Below are positions 27,572-37,172 of a stretch of DNA of 64,000 nt, in pieces. The stretch covers positions 1 through 64,000 of the forward strand of contig CAZQSF010000004.1 of NCBI GenBank assembly GCA_964595955.1, written 5' to 3'. Each line of letters begins with the position of its first letter. Position 1 is the first letter of the stretch. Under the pieces are notes generated by a model. That model was given only the letters and a program-made list of their open reading frames with translations, was not told the DNA's origin and did not search any database. The translations under genes were made by a program, and so were the position numbers. The DNA is from JAJDFU01 sp964595955. GTDB taxonomy: Bacteria > Bacteroidota > Bacteroidia > Chitinophagales > Saprospiraceae.

Positions 27572-27583
27572 TACCCGGGCCCT

Positions 27584-28234
27584 CTAATCCTGTGTTTTTT
27601 CCCCATAGCTGAGATCGCCGGCATCCCCCAGGCCGGGTACGATGTACGACTTCGCCGTAAGTTCATCGTCCAGCGCTCCCATCCAGATGCGGGCTTCCGG
27701 GAAAATTCGGCGCACGTAATTGAGCCCGTCTGTGCTGGCGATGGCCGTGGCAATGTGCAGGGCATCGGGTTGCCCGTGTTCCAGGAGCGATTTGACAGCC
27801 AGTGCCATGGAAGCGCCCGTGGCTATCATAGCGTCGGTGATGATCAGGGTTTTGCCCTCCAGCGAAGGGGTGGATATGTACTCCACATGCACGTCGAAGC
27901 TTCCATCCTTGTGGTGTTTTCGAAAGGCCGAAACGAAAGCGTTAGCCGAACGGTCGAAGTAGTTGAGCAAGCCCTGATGGATGGGCAGCCCGGCTCGAAG
28001 GATGGTGGCCAGCACGATCTCGTTGGTGGGAAGATTCACTTCGGCCGTACCCAGGGGGGTCTCAACCGATCGGGTTTCGTAGTTCAGGGTCTTGCTCAGC
28101 TCGTAAGCCAGCACCTCGCCCATGCGTTCGAGGTTGCGGCGGAAGCGGAGGCGATCGGCCTGAATGTCGCGGTCGCGCAGTTCGGCGATAAAGGCATTGC
28201 CGATGCTCGGCGTTTCGCTCAGGTTGTATACCAT
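27584..28234 (-). CDS. upp: Uracil phosphoribosyltransferase
   Basis: This is a 216-residue enzyme of pyrimidine salvage converting uracil and PRPP to UMP. Family landmarks are RDRDIQADRLRFRRNLERMG, the EVNLPTNEIVLATILRAGLP region, the PRPP-binding loop IITDAMIATGASM and the uracil site YIVPGLGDAGDLSYG. Length is normal. It is probably the second gene after the polysaccharide-deacetylase-like gene (65-base gap), or has its own promoter there. It converges with the TPR gene at 27571. Confidence 0.95.
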   Translation of the reverse strand: MVYNLSETPSIGNAFIAELRDRDIQADRLRFRRNLERMGEVLAYELSKTLNYETRSVETPLGTAEVNLPTNEIVLATILRAGLPIHQGLLNYFDRSANAFVSAFRKHHKDGSFDVHVEYISTPSLEGKTLIITDAMIATGASMALAVKSLLEHGQPDALHIATAIASTDGLNYVRRIFPEARIWMGALDDELTAKSYIVPGLGDAGDLSYGEKTQD

Positions 28235-28299
28235 GATTCCTTGTAACTCTTGTGGGCGGTAAGGTAAGAACTTCTCCTTTTTGCCGGGGATGACAATTG

Positions 28300-29613
28300 C
28301 TAGGGTGAAGGGAGGGGATCCAAGAGCTGTTCAAAGACCTCCGTCCAGCCGGCCCAGCCATGAGCTGCCGAAAACGAACTGTTGTGCCAGATGAAGGTAA
28401 AAGTCCCACCCCCCTGCTGTACGGCCCGGGCCAGATCCTGCCCCTTCCGAATGGATTCGGCCGGCGAAAGCCCCAGGTAGTTGCGCAAGCTCACATCCAT
28501 GCAGGCAAAGGGATGTACTGTGAGCTCCGTGCTTTGCTCCTTTTCCAGATCATACCAGGGAAACGCCCGGGCCGTACCCGCGCGAAATCCGACGGCATCG
28601 GCATACCCCATACTCCAATCGTGCCGGATGCCCGCCGCCAGCAATTGCCGGTAGGTGTGGGGGAGTGCCAATCGGAGGTAGTGCTGGCGACTGTGTTGCA
28701 CCGGGCGCCCCAGAATGGTTTCCAGTTCGTTCTTTTCGGCCTGTAACCGAACGGAGTTTCGGAGGGTGGCGTAGGAGGGGTGCAGGCCCGGCTGCTGGTT
28801 TTCGAGCTCCAGCTTCCGGATCAGACGCCGATAGGGTGCCAGGCCGGGGGAAGGCCCCCGATCGTAAGCCGTGTCGCCCCCCATCAAAAGGAAGTGGCGC
28901 GCCCCGCGCCCCCTGAGCTTACCGGCGAGATAAGGGAAGGTAAAAAAAGGGTCGGGGGCACGTTTTCGCCATGTATCCCATTGGCTCCGGGCGATAGCCG
29001 GGTGCTGCAGGCAGTTCTTCGCAAAAGCACCTGCCTGTTTCCACCAGGGCTTGTAGCGAAAAGCCCAGGGGTAGTCGACATCCACTGTGGGTTGTACGCG
29101 AAACGGTGGTGCGGGACACTGCCAGCCGGGGTAGCGTTCCTCCAGGCTCGCAATCAGTCGATTAGCCCAACGGTCGGCCAGGGGGTACTCTAAAAAGTGG
29201 AACCGGTGCGCCAGGGAAGCCCGGGCCGGGAAACGGTCGTGCGCATCCCGCTCCGCACAGCGATACTCCTCCACCCGGGCCAGCAGGTAGAACAACATGC
29301 CCAGGAGATCGAAAGGCCATCCGTCCGCATGGGGAGCCTTGAACGGCGGCTCCAGAGCTGGCAGGCCTTCCACGAGCCGGACTCTCACATCGCTCTCCGG
29401 AAGAAAATGCGATTGCAGCCAACCTCCCGGGCGAATATGCAAGCCGGGAAAGGTTCCTTCCGGAAGTTTCTGCAGGTAATAAATGCTCGGTCTCGTATCT
29501 TCTGCCGGTTCCCCCTGAATGATCCGGTAGGGCGTGGGGTACCAATGTGCAAAGAGTACATCCAGCACAAAACGAAGACGAGGGCCCGGCTGATCGGTGT
29601 AAATGTGGATCAT
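28300..29613 (-). CDS. Polysaccharide-deacetylase-like protein of Bacteroidota (DUF7033-type)
   Basis: This is a 437-residue protein. The N-terminal about 130 residues fit the small domain often placed before NodB-like deacetylases in Bacteroidota; the C-terminal part carries deacetylase-like features: VQPTVDVDYPWAFRY (metal-binding Asp candidates), QPGLHPSYATLRN (His-Pro-Ser), MGYADAVGFRAGTARAF, and FTFIWHNSSF. No signal peptide is visible. Such proteins may deacetylate a cell-surface glycan, but some of this group seem to act on other substrates. The start ATG at 29613 is clear. Substrate and pathway are not identified. Confidence 0.75.
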   Translation of the reverse strand: MIHIYTDQPGPRLRFVLDVLFAHWYPTPYRIIQGEPAEDTRPSIYYLQKLPEGTFPGLHIRPGGWLQSHFLPESDVRVRLVEGLPALEPPFKAPHADGWPFDLLGMLFYLLARVEEYRCAERDAHDRFPARASLAHRFHFLEYPLADRWANRLIASLEERYPGWQCPAPPFRVQPTVDVDYPWAFRYKPWWKQAGAFAKNCLQHPAIARSQWDTWRKRAPDPFFTFPYLAGKLRGRGARHFLLMGGDTAYDRGPSPGLAPYRRLIRKLELENQQPGLHPSYATLRNSVRLQAEKNELETILGRPVQHSRQHYLRLALPHTYRQLLAAGIRHDWSMGYADAVGFRAGTARAFPWYDLEKEQSTELTVHPFACMDVSLRNYLGLSPAESIRKGQDLARAVQQGGGTFTFIWHNSSFSAAHGWAGWTEVFEQLLDPLPSP

Positions 29614-29752
29614 GGTCGTTTGCCGAACAATTCGGCCGTAGGGAAAACATACGAATACTTCGGACGGAACGGTTCAATTATTGCTCGATTTGGTTAAATT
29701 TATTGAACAATGAATATCCAGGTCCTGTCTTTTTGGTAACGAATTGTCCGAT

Positions 29753-30559
29753 ATGTCTCGCATGATCACCCTGGTGCTGGCCTGCTGGTTTGCTACCGCC
29801 GGCATGGCTCAGGAAAATATATCCTTCGGCACGAATTATTACGATGACGATGCCAAAGGGGTCATCTACGACCGGGAATTTACGGTCGACCTCAAACTGC
29901 ATACGTTCGGTTATGCACTCGGCGTCAATTTCGGACGCCTGCGGACCTATTACCTCACCCGCTATTTCAATATCGAGTTCGGAGAGCTCAAACACCCCAA
30001 GGAGTTTCGCCAGAGCCTGGAGTTTGCCTTACCGGGTACAGCCCGAGCCTTCATCTTCGGCAAGCAGAACAATTTCTTCGTCTTGCGCGGCGGCATAGGC
30101 GAGAAGCGTTACCTGAGCGAAAAAGCCAAAAAGAAAGGGGTAGCGATCGCCCTTTCCTACAGCGGAGGGGTGGCATTGGGGATGCTCAAACCCTACTATC
30201 TCGACCTCTTTCGCCAAACTGACCCGCCTTCTAACCAGTTTTTCATCAGCAGTGAAAAGTACTCCGAGGAAAATCGCGATGTTTTTCTCACGCAAGGGCT
30301 GATTTACGGCTCCTCAGGCTTTGCGCGCGGCCTGGGAGAGATTCGCTTCGTTCCGGGCGGGCAGGCCAAGTTCGGCGTCAATTTCGACTGGGGCGCCTTC
30401 GACGAATTTGCAAAATCCCTGGAAGCCGGCGTGATGATCGACTTTTTCTTTCAGAAGGTGCCTATCATGATCGAAGACCCCGAATTTGTGCCCAATACCG
30501 AGAACCGTTTTCTCTTTGTCAACTTTTTCGTGAACTTGCAGTTGGGCAAGCGCTGGTAG
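29753..30559 (+). CDS. Exported beta-barrel-like protein of Bacteroidota
   Basis: This is a 268-residue protein with signal peptide (MSRMITLVLACWFATAGMAQ). The mature part begins ENISFGTNYYDDDAKG, followed by amphipathic strands with aromatic residues (LHTFGYALGVNFGRLRTYYL) and a C-terminal strand ending FFVNLQLGKRW, the pattern of an outer-membrane beta barrel. A homologous family is widely found in Bacteroidota but has no assigned function. An in-frame TTG at 29744 is an alternative start; ATG 29753 gives the normal signal sequence. It lies 67 bases upstream of lipA, and co-transcription is possible. Confidence 0.72.
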   Translation: MSRMITLVLACWFATAGMAQENISFGTNYYDDDAKGVIYDREFTVDLKLHTFGYALGVNFGRLRTYYLTRYFNIEFGELKHPKEFRQSLEFALPGTARAFIFGKQNNFFVLRGGIGEKRYLSEKAKKKGVAIALSYSGGVALGMLKPYYLDLFRQTDPPSNQFFISSEKYSEENRDVFLTQGLIYGSSGFARGLGEIRFVPGGQAKFGVNFDWGAFDEFAKSLEAGVMIDFFFQKVPIMIEDPEFVPNTENRFLFVNFFVNLQLGKRW

Positions 30560-30626
30560 AACTAATGAACCCGCTCAAGCCTTATTCTGGATGAAGATGC
30601 ATGACCATTTATTCGGGGCATGCTAA

Positions 30627-31511
30627 ATGGCCAAGACGATGATCGAACTTCCCGTAGTAGAATCCAAAGCACAACGACGCCGCAAGCCGGACTGGCTGCG
30701 CGTAAAACTGCCCATCGGGCCGGAGTACAAGAAAGTGCGCCGCCTGGTGGATGAATACAAACTGCACACCATCTGTCAGAGCGGCAGCTGCCCCAACATG
30801 GGAGAATGCTGGGGTGCCGGCACCGCTACTTTTATGATCCTGGGCAATACCTGCACCCGCTCCTGTTCGTTCTGTGCGGTAAAAACCGGCCGCCCGCCGG
30901 AATACGATGAAGATGAGCCACGCCGCGTGGCCGAAGCCATTCGCCTTATGGAGGTTAAGCATGCGGTCATCACTTCCGTGAATCGCGATGAACGCAAAGA
31001 CCGCGGCTCGGAGGTCTGGTACCAGACTGTGCGGGCTGTGAAAGAACAATGTCCCGATACGACCATCGAGACCCTAATTCCCGATGTTCGGGCCACCTGG
31101 TGGGCCCTGGAGCGAATGATCTCTGCCGGTCAGGAGGTGGTTTCTCACAACATGGAAACGGTGAAACGGCTGTATCGCAAGGTGCGTCCTCAGGCTAAAT
31201 ACGACCGCAGCCTCGAACAAATTCAACGCACCAAGGACTACGGCAAACGCACCAAGTCGGGCATTATGGTCGGCCTGGGCGAAACGAAAGAGGAGGTATT
31301 CGAAATCATGGACGATCTGGTTGCCCACGGCTGCGACGTCCTTACTATCGGCCAGTATTTGCAGCCTACCAAAATGCACCTGGAAGTGGCTGAATACATT
31401 CATCCCGACCTTTTTGCCGAATACAGAGAAGTGGGCCTGGCCAAAGGATTCGACTACGTAGAGAGCGGCCCGCTGGTCCGCTCATCCTATCATGCCGAAC
31501 GGCATATTTGA
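30627..31511 (+). CDS. lipA: Lipoyl synthase
   Basis: This is a 294-residue radical-SAM enzyme inserting sulfur into octanoyl-protein to make lipoyl groups for E2 subunits and the glycine cleavage H protein. Both iron-sulfur clusters are marked: auxiliary cluster Cys50, Cys55, Cys61 (CQSGSCPNMGEC) and radical-SAM Cys76, Cys80, Cys83 (CTRSCSFC). Other family blocks are KAVITSVNRDERKDRG-like and GLGETKEEVFEIMDDL, and the C-terminal SYHAERHI contains the conserved Ser. It is followed by the perfect hairpin terminator at 31528-31576. Confidence 0.96.
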   Translation: MAKTMIELPVVESKAQRRRKPDWLRVKLPIGPEYKKVRRLVDEYKLHTICQSGSCPNMGECWGAGTATFMILGNTCTRSCSFCAVKTGRPPEYDEDEPRRVAEAIRLMEVKHAVITSVNRDERKDRGSEVWYQTVRAVKEQCPDTTIETLIPDVRATWWALERMISAGQEVVSHNMETVKRLYRKVRPQAKYDRSLEQIQRTKDYGKRTKSGIMVGLGETKEEVFEIMDDLVAHGCDVLTIGQYLQPTKMHLEVAEYIHPDLFAEYREVGLAKGFDYVESGPLVRSSYHAERHI

Positions 31512-31527
31512 CAGGTGCCGTTGCCAG

Positions 31528-31576
31528 GCATCAAAAAAGCCCGGTCGGAATTTTTCCGACCGGGCTTTTTTGATGC
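31528..31576. terminator. Perfect bidirectional terminator between lipA and the giant surface gene
   Basis: A 23-base arm (31528-31550, core AAAAAAGCCCGGTCGGAA) is exactly complementary to a 23-base arm (31554-31576, core TTCCGACCGGGCTTTTTT) with a 3-base TTT loop. The A-runs and T-runs lie in the outer stem, so it acts as an intrinsic terminator on both strands. It lies between the convergent stops of lipA and the 31590-37172 gene. Confidence 0.9.
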
Positions 31577-31589
31577 ACGGGTATCCGGA

Positions 31590-34500
31590 TCATCGCAGGA
31601 GCACGACATCCCCTTCGTAGAATTCGGTATGGCCGTCGAAAAATTCGACGGTGGCATGGTAGACGTATACACCCGGATTCATGGGTTTGCCCCGATGCGT
31701 ACCATCCCAGCCTACCAACGGATTGTTGGGGGCGAAATCCCGCAGGGTGACCATGGTCTCGCCCCAGCGATCGTATACCTGGTACTCCACGATGCGGCGC
31801 ACCCGGTCATCCCGCCCGAAAATGGTGTGAAAGTCGTTGTTGCCGTCGCCGTTGGGGCTGAATACATTGGGAATATAAATATAGCGCCGGCGGTCGACGA
31901 TGACCGTGATGTTGTCGCGCGCCAGGCAGCCGGAGCTGTCGATGAGCGTCAGGAAGTACGTGGTCGTCGTGCTGGGGTTCACCATATTGGTGATGCAGGT
32001 GTCGCAATCCACTGCATCGGCGGGTTCCCAGCTGATGGATTCCACCGTGCCGCCCTCGTTGGTCTGGGCTGTAATGCGCACCGAATCCCCCAGCTCGATC
32101 TCCAGGTCTTCGCCCAGTTCGAGCACCAATTCATTGGGTTCCTGGAGGGTTACGGTTTCTTCAAACACACAGCCGTTCACATCCTCCACCGCAACGATGT
32201 ATTGGCCGGCGGCGAGGTTGGTGAAGATGGGCTCTCCGGTAAAGATTCCACCATCTATGGTGTAGAGGTAGGGGCTCGTACCGCCGTTCACCTCTTCGAC
32301 TATAATGGCGCCCGACTCGTCGCCTGCACAGGGTGGATCCACCAGCTCGAGGCTGCCCAGCACGGGTTCAGGTTCGGTGAGCACAAGCTGGGTGGAATCC
32401 AGGCATCCGTTGCCGTCCGTGACGGTCACGGTGTAGGTCCCGGCGCTCAGGTTTTCGATGGTGGGGCCGCCCTGTCCATTGCTCCAGTCGTAGCGGAATG
32501 CTCCGGCGCCTCCGCTGGCCGTCACGGTGGCAAAACCGTCGGCCGAGCCGAAACAGCTGACGTTGAAGACGCCGTAATTCGAGGCGTCAACACTCAGCAG
32601 TATGGGGTCCGGTTGTGCTACCTGGGCGTCGATGACCTGCACGACGTCAAAGGAGTCTGTAACGAGGATCTGGTATTGCCCGGCAGGAAGGCTGTCCAGG
32701 GTTTCCGGAAGACCGTTGGCAGCCAGGCTGCCACTGCCGGTCAGGCCGCCGCCCAGCTGTTGCCAGGTATACGTATAGGGAGGTGTGCCGATTTCCATGG
32801 AGAAGGTGATCTGACCGTCGGCGCCTCCATTACACAGCACGTCTTCTGTAGCCAGGGTGAAATCCAGATCGCAGGGATAAACCGTCAGGTCGAGATTGAC
32901 GATGCTGTCGCAACCGGTTCCGGCCTGCAGTACGGTGGTGTACATGCCCGTTTGGGTATAATCATCCGGGCCGATGGTAAAGGCTTCTCCTTCGCAAATG
33001 GCGGCCACCAGATCGGTGGTATCAATGGGGTTGACCGTGAGGTTGAGCGTGACCACCGAATCGCAACCCGTACTTTGAGCCGTGAGGGTGACGCTGTATG
33101 TACCGCTCGCATCAAATGACTGATTACCCACCGTGTAGGTATCTCCATCACAGATGGCCTCGTCCAATGTGGTTTGCGCAGTGGGAATTACCGTCAGATC
33201 GAGGTTGACTATGCTGTCGCAGCCGGTAAAGGCCGTCAGGGTATCCGAATAGCTGCCGGATTGGGTATAGATGGAGGTACCCACTGTGTACTGATCGCCC
33301 TCGCAAATGCTTTCCTGCAGGGAGGTAAGAGGTATGGGCAAGACCGTCAGGTCCAGATTGACCACACTGTCGCAGCCGCTGGCCGCTGTAAGCACATCCT
33401 GATACAACCCGCTTGCGGTATAGCTGGAGCTTCCCACTGGGAAGGACTCCCCGTCGCAAATGGATTCGACAAGGTTGGTCTCCACAATGGGAATCACCGT
33501 CAGGTCGAGGTTGACAATGGAATCGCAGCCCGTACTTACCGCCGTAAACAGATTCTGGTACGTACCGGCTTGCGTGTAGGTGGAGTCGCCCACCGCAAAG
33601 GATTCACCTTCACAAATGGTTTCCGCAAGATCCGTTACCAGCGGCTGAATGACGGTCAGGTCCAGGTTGATGATAGAATCACAACCGGTAGATGCCAATA
33701 CGGTATCCGAATACAGCCCGGTGGCCGTGTAATCCACGCCATTGAGCACGAACGTATCGCCCTGGCAAATGGATTCTGTCAAGTCGGTAACGGGTATGGG
33801 GATCACGCTGAGGTCTACATTTACGACCGAGTCGCAGCCGTCCACGGCCGTAAAGGTCTCGGAATAAGTGCCGGCTGTGGTATAGGTATTGGTCCCCAGA
33901 GTGTAGCTGTCCCCGTCACAAATGGATTCCGTAAGGTTGGTCTCGATGAAGTCCGTGACCGTCAGCGTGAGGTTGACGATGGAATCGCAACCGGTGGAAG
34001 CGGTCAGCACAACTGTGTAAAAACCGGTGGAGTCGAACGACAGGGTATCGATATCGTAGGTAAACCCGGTACAGATCCCGATGTCCAGGTCCGTTACTTC
34101 GATGGGGTTCACCGTCAGGTCGAGGTTGACGATGGAGTCACAGCCGTTGGCGGCAGTGAGCACATCCTGGTAGACGCCCGTGGTGGTGTATGAAGAACCT
34201 CCCACGGTGAAGGTTTCTCCATCGCAGATGGATTCCACCAGATCGGTTACGGGCACATTGAGCACGGTCAGGTCGAGGTTGACGATGGAGTCACAGCCGT
34301 TGGCGGCAGTGAGCACATCCTGGTAGACGCCCGTGGTGGTGTATGAAGAACTTCCCACGGTGTAGGTTTCCCCATCGCAGATGGATTCCACCAGATCGGT
34401 TACGGGCACATCGAGCACGGTCAGGTCCAGGTTGATGATGGAATCACAGCCGTTGGCGGCCACTAGGGTATCGGTATAGAATCCGGTAGTCGTAAAGGGA

Positions 34501-37172
34501 TTGCCCCCCATGGTGAAGGTCTCTCCATCGCAGATGGATTCCACCAGATCGGTTACGGGCACGTCGAGCACGGTCAGGTCCAGGTTGATGACGCTATCAC
34601 AACCGGTGGTTTGATCGGGCAAGATGAGCTCGTAAACCCCGGTTGTGGTAAATGGGGTGCCTCCGGCGGTAAAGGTCTCGCCGTCGCAAATGGATTCCAC
34701 CAGGTTGGTCGTATCGTTGTTGATTACCGTCAGATCCAGGGTGAACACGCTGTCGCAACCTTGGGCAGTCACGTAGGATACATCGTAAACTCCGGTAGCG
34801 TTATAGGTTTCGCCGCTGGGTATGGTGTAATCTTCCCCTTCGCAAATGGATGTGGCCAGGGTGTCGGTAAGCACGTCTTGCACGGTGAGATTAAGCGTAA
34901 CCACAGAGTCGCAGCCTAGCACCTGGGTTTGCAGAGGTATAGTGTAGGTGCCCGCCTGGGTGAAGGTGGAATCGCCTACGGAATAGGAGAGGCCGGTACA
35001 GATCTGTATGTTCAGCGTTGTATCTACATCGGGCACGACGGTCAGGTCGAGGTTGATGATGGAGTCGCAGCCGGTAGAGGCCGTCAGGGTATCCGTGTAA
35101 AGTCCCGTGGCTGAATAAGGGCCGATGGAGCCATCCACATAAGAGTCGCCGTCACAAATGGAAACGGTCAGGTCGGTTACCGGATTGGGCAGTACCGTGA
35201 GGTCCAGGATGATGACGCTGTCGCAACCCAATACGGAAATGAGGGTATCGGTCCAGATGCCGGCGGTGTCGGCCAGCAGGCCGCCTATGGGAAAGGTTTC
35301 GCCCTCGCAAATGGTGCCGCTGATATTGTTCGTTACCGTATTCAGAACCTGCAGATCCAGGTTCACGACCGAGTCGCAACCCGATGCTGCGGTCAGGGTG
35401 TCGGAATACATGCCCGTGGTGGTATAGGTTGAACTCCCCACCGTGTAGCTGTCGCCGATACAAATTTCTTCCGTCAGGTCTGTGGTTACCGTGGGAATGA
35501 CGGTCAGGTCGAGTATGACCACGCTGTCGCAGCCAATACTTGAGGTGAGTGTGTCTTCATAAACCCCCGTTGTATTGTAGAGGGTGCCGTTGAGGTCGTA
35601 GGATTCGCCCTCGCAGAGCGTTTCGACTATTGTGGAATCAATGGGGTCGAGCACGTTCAGGTTAAGGGTGATGACGCTATCGCATCCCAGATAGGAAGGC
35701 AGGATCTGGGTATAGGTACCGGTCGCGCCGTAATTGACTCCGGCGATCGCTACCGAGTCGCCGTTACAAACTACGGTATCGATGGTGGTAGCCGGCGAAT
35801 CCACAGTGAGAAATAACTGAATGGTACTGTCGCAGCCGCCGGGAGTTTGCAACACGGATTCGTAAAAGCCGGAGATGTTGAGCGGTACGCCGCCCAGATC
35901 GTAGAATTCACCCTCGCAAATGGTCGTATCTACGATCCTGAAGGCGGGATTATCTACGGCCAGGTTGAGAATGATGGTGCTGTCGCAGCCCTGTGTGGTC
36001 TGGATGTCAATCTGGTACAAGCCGGCTGCCCCAAATTGCTGGCCACCTGCTGTGAAAACCTCGCCGTTGCAGATCGCTTCATTGAGGATCTCAAATCCAT
36101 TGGGGTATTGGATCACCGTCAGATTGATCACACTGTCGCAACCACTGGCGGCCGGCAAGTTGATCTGGTAATCGCCACCCAAACCAAATACCTGGCCACC
36201 GTACGGAGGGGTCGTTTCGCCCTGGCAGATTTCTTCGGTAAAAAAGGATTCGGCTACGGGCAGCACGGTGAGGTCGAGCTCTACATCCTGATTGCAGCCG
36301 CTGCCGTCGGTATAGCTGAAATTGTATACCCCGGTGGCGTCAAAGGGACCATTCCCCTGGTAGGAGAAGGTTTGCCCTTCGCAGATAGTCTGCTGGATCT
36401 GCTCCAGCGGAAGATCGCCTACATTCACGGTAATACACTCCTGATCGCCGTCAAAACAGGCGTTGGTGGGCGTTACGCACACATTGTACGTACCCGGCCC
36501 GGGGAAGTCGATGGTTTGACTGTTGCCGGAACCTATAAAGTTGCCGTTGAGGGTCCATTCGTAAATACCCGCATTGTCGACCTGGTTGGCAAAGTAATTG
36601 CCGCTGCCACCCGTACATACCTGAGTGGGACCGTTGATGCTCGTCTGATCGGTGATGGGGCTGGCACCGGTGGCGCCGCTGGTCACATCAATGGAAAAGT
36701 CGCAGATATCGCCTCCGTTCCCATCAATGACGATGTAGTATATCCCCCCGGGTACGAGGCCGTTCATGTCGAGGATCGCCGGATTGAATTCATCGACCCC
36801 GCCGGGTAAGCAGGCTGACACCAGGGAGAAATCGCTGCAGTCCTGCGTATTGTATACGCCAATCTGCAACCCGGCACCGTCGTTACAATTGAAGGGCTGA
36901 ATTTCCAGGGTGAGGTTTGGGGTGGCTGCCACAAAGCCGAACCACTGCGTATTGTGCAGCTGGGGCGCACAGAAACCCGGAGGGGCCTGGCCCAGGTTGA
37001 GGTTGTTGTTGTTGGAAACGATACCGTCGATGGAACCGCATTGCACGCAGGCTCCTGCGCAAGTACTGGAAGAAGGAAGCTGCCCGGGAGGGCAGGGGTC
37101 GATCTGCACCTGTGCCCAGGCAAAGGTTGCAAAGAACAAACTCGTTGTTAATAGCCAAATCCGGCGTCTCAT
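31590..37172 (-). CDS. Giant repeat-rich surface protein, type B T9SS cargo
   Basis: This is an 1860-residue protein. It has a signal peptide (RRRIWLLTTSLFFATFAWAQ), an unassigned N-terminal domain (about residues 25-180, with VQIDPCPPG and DICDFSIDV), and a PKD-like domain (about 185-255, ICTG and EWTLNGNFIGSG). Then follow 23 tandem repeats of about 51 residues, each with an ESICDGETFTVG-like segment, a T-G-Y-x-D turn, and the hallmark GCDSIVNLDLTV. Three SprB-like repeats (DVLCNGGADGQITF, SCFGSADGFATVTASGG) and the sorting domain (YIPNVFSPNGDGNND, ending EGDVVLLR) complete it. The TTG-started extension to 37271 was rejected. It should be displayed on or released from the cell surface via T9SS; adhesin or matrix roles are inferred. 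Convergent with lipA. Confidence 0.92.
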   Translation of the reverse strand: MRRRIWLLTTSLFFATFAWAQVQIDPCPPGQLPSSSTCAGACVQCGSIDGIVSNNNNLNLGQAPPGFCAPQLHNTQWFGFVAATPNLTLEIQPFNCNDGAGLQIGVYNTQDCSDFSLVSACLPGGVDEFNPAILDMNGLVPGGIYYIVIDGNGGDICDFSIDVTSGATGASPITDQTSINGPTQVCTGGSGNYFANQVDNAGIYEWTLNGNFIGSGNSQTIDFPGPGTYNVCVTPTNACFDGDQECITVNVGDLPLEQIQQTICEGQTFSYQGNGPFDATGVYNFSYTDGSGCNQDVELDLTVLPVAESFFTEEICQGETTPPYGGQVFGLGGDYQINLPAASGCDSVINLTVIQYPNGFEILNEAICNGEVFTAGGQQFGAAGLYQIDIQTTQGCDSTIILNLAVDNPAFRIVDTTICEGEFYDLGGVPLNISGFYESVLQTPGGCDSTIQLFLTVDSPATTIDTVVCNGDSVAIAGVNYGATGTYTQILPSYLGCDSVITLNLNVLDPIDSTIVETLCEGESYDLNGTLYNTTGVYEDTLTSSIGCDSVVILDLTVIPTVTTDLTEEICIGDSYTVGSSTYTTTGMYSDTLTAASGCDSVVNLDLQVLNTVTNNISGTICEGETFPIGGLLADTAGIWTDTLISVLGCDSVIILDLTVLPNPVTDLTVSICDGDSYVDGSIGPYSATGLYTDTLTASTGCDSIINLDLTVVPDVDTTLNIQICTGLSYSVGDSTFTQAGTYTIPLQTQVLGCDSVVTLNLTVQDVLTDTLATSICEGEDYTIPSGETYNATGVYDVSYVTAQGCDSVFTLDLTVINNDTTNLVESICDGETFTAGGTPFTTTGVYELILPDQTTGCDSVINLDLTVLDVPVTDLVESICDGETFTMGGNPFTTTGFYTDTLVAANGCDSIINLDLTVLDVPVTDLVESICDGETYTVGSSSYTTTGVYQDVLTAANGCDSIVNLDLTVLNVPVTDLVESICDGETFTVGGSSYTTTGVYQDVLTAANGCDSIVNLDLTVNPIEVTDLDIGICTGFTYDIDTLSFDSTGFYTVVLTASTGCDSIVNLTLTVTDFIETNLTESICDGDSYTLGTNTYTTAGTYSETFTAVDGCDSVVNVDLSVIPIPVTDLTESICQGDTFVLNGVDYTATGLYSDTVLASTGCDSIINLDLTVIQPLVTDLAETICEGESFAVGDSTYTQAGTYQNLFTAVSTGCDSIVNLDLTVIPIVETNLVESICDGESFPVGSSSYTASGLYQDVLTAASGCDSVVNLDLTVLPIPLTSLQESICEGDQYTVGTSIYTQSGSYSDTLTAFTGCDSIVNLDLTVIPTAQTTLDEAICDGDTYTVGNQSFDASGTYSVTLTAQSTGCDSVVTLNLTVNPIDTTDLVAAICEGEAFTIGPDDYTQTGMYTTVLQAGTGCDSIVNLDLTVYPCDLDFTLATEDVLCNGGADGQITFSMEIGTPPYTYTWQQLGGGLTGSGSLAANGLPETLDSLPAGQYQILVTDSFDVVQVIDAQVAQPDPILLSVDASNYGVFNVSCFGSADGFATVTASGGAGAFRYDWSNGQGGPTIENLSAGTYTVTVTDGNGCLDSTQLVLTEPEPVLGSLELVDPPCAGDESGAIIVEEVNGGTSPYLYTIDGGIFTGEPIFTNLAAGQYIVAVEDVNGCVFEETVTLQEPNELVLELGEDLEIELGDSVRITAQTNEGGTVESISWEPADAVDCDTCITNMVNPSTTTTYFLTLIDSSGCLARDNITVIVDRRRYIYIPNVFSPNGDGNNDFHTIFGRDDRVRRIVEYQVYDRWGETMVTLRDFAPNNPLVGWDGTHRGKPMNPGVYVYHATVEFFDGHTEFYEGDVVLLR
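32880..36410 (-). repeat. Array of 23 tandem about 51-codon repeats inside the giant gene
   Basis: Counted in the translation: 23 units, each carrying GC(D/N)S or GCN at its end, spanning about 3.5 kb. Units at the inner part of the array are the most alike. Cysteines are placed twice per unit (ICDG and GCDS), suggesting a disulfide within each repeat. Confidence 0.85.
34116..34574 (-). repeat. Nearly identical 153-base tandem units
   Basis: Units at 34116-34268 and 34269-34421 differ at 4 of 153 positions by direct comparison; the third unit, 34422-34574, has the same length and shares mainly its right half. This shows recent duplication of whole repeat units in frame. Confidence 0.9.

Noticed and set aside
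31515..34193. Long plus-strand frames opposite the giant gene
   Set aside because: They mirror the repeat gene on the other strand and show periodic composition only.
32880..36410. CRISPR-like periodic repeats
   Set aside because: Units are 153 bases, mostly diverged, without unique spacers, and translate as one continuous protein.
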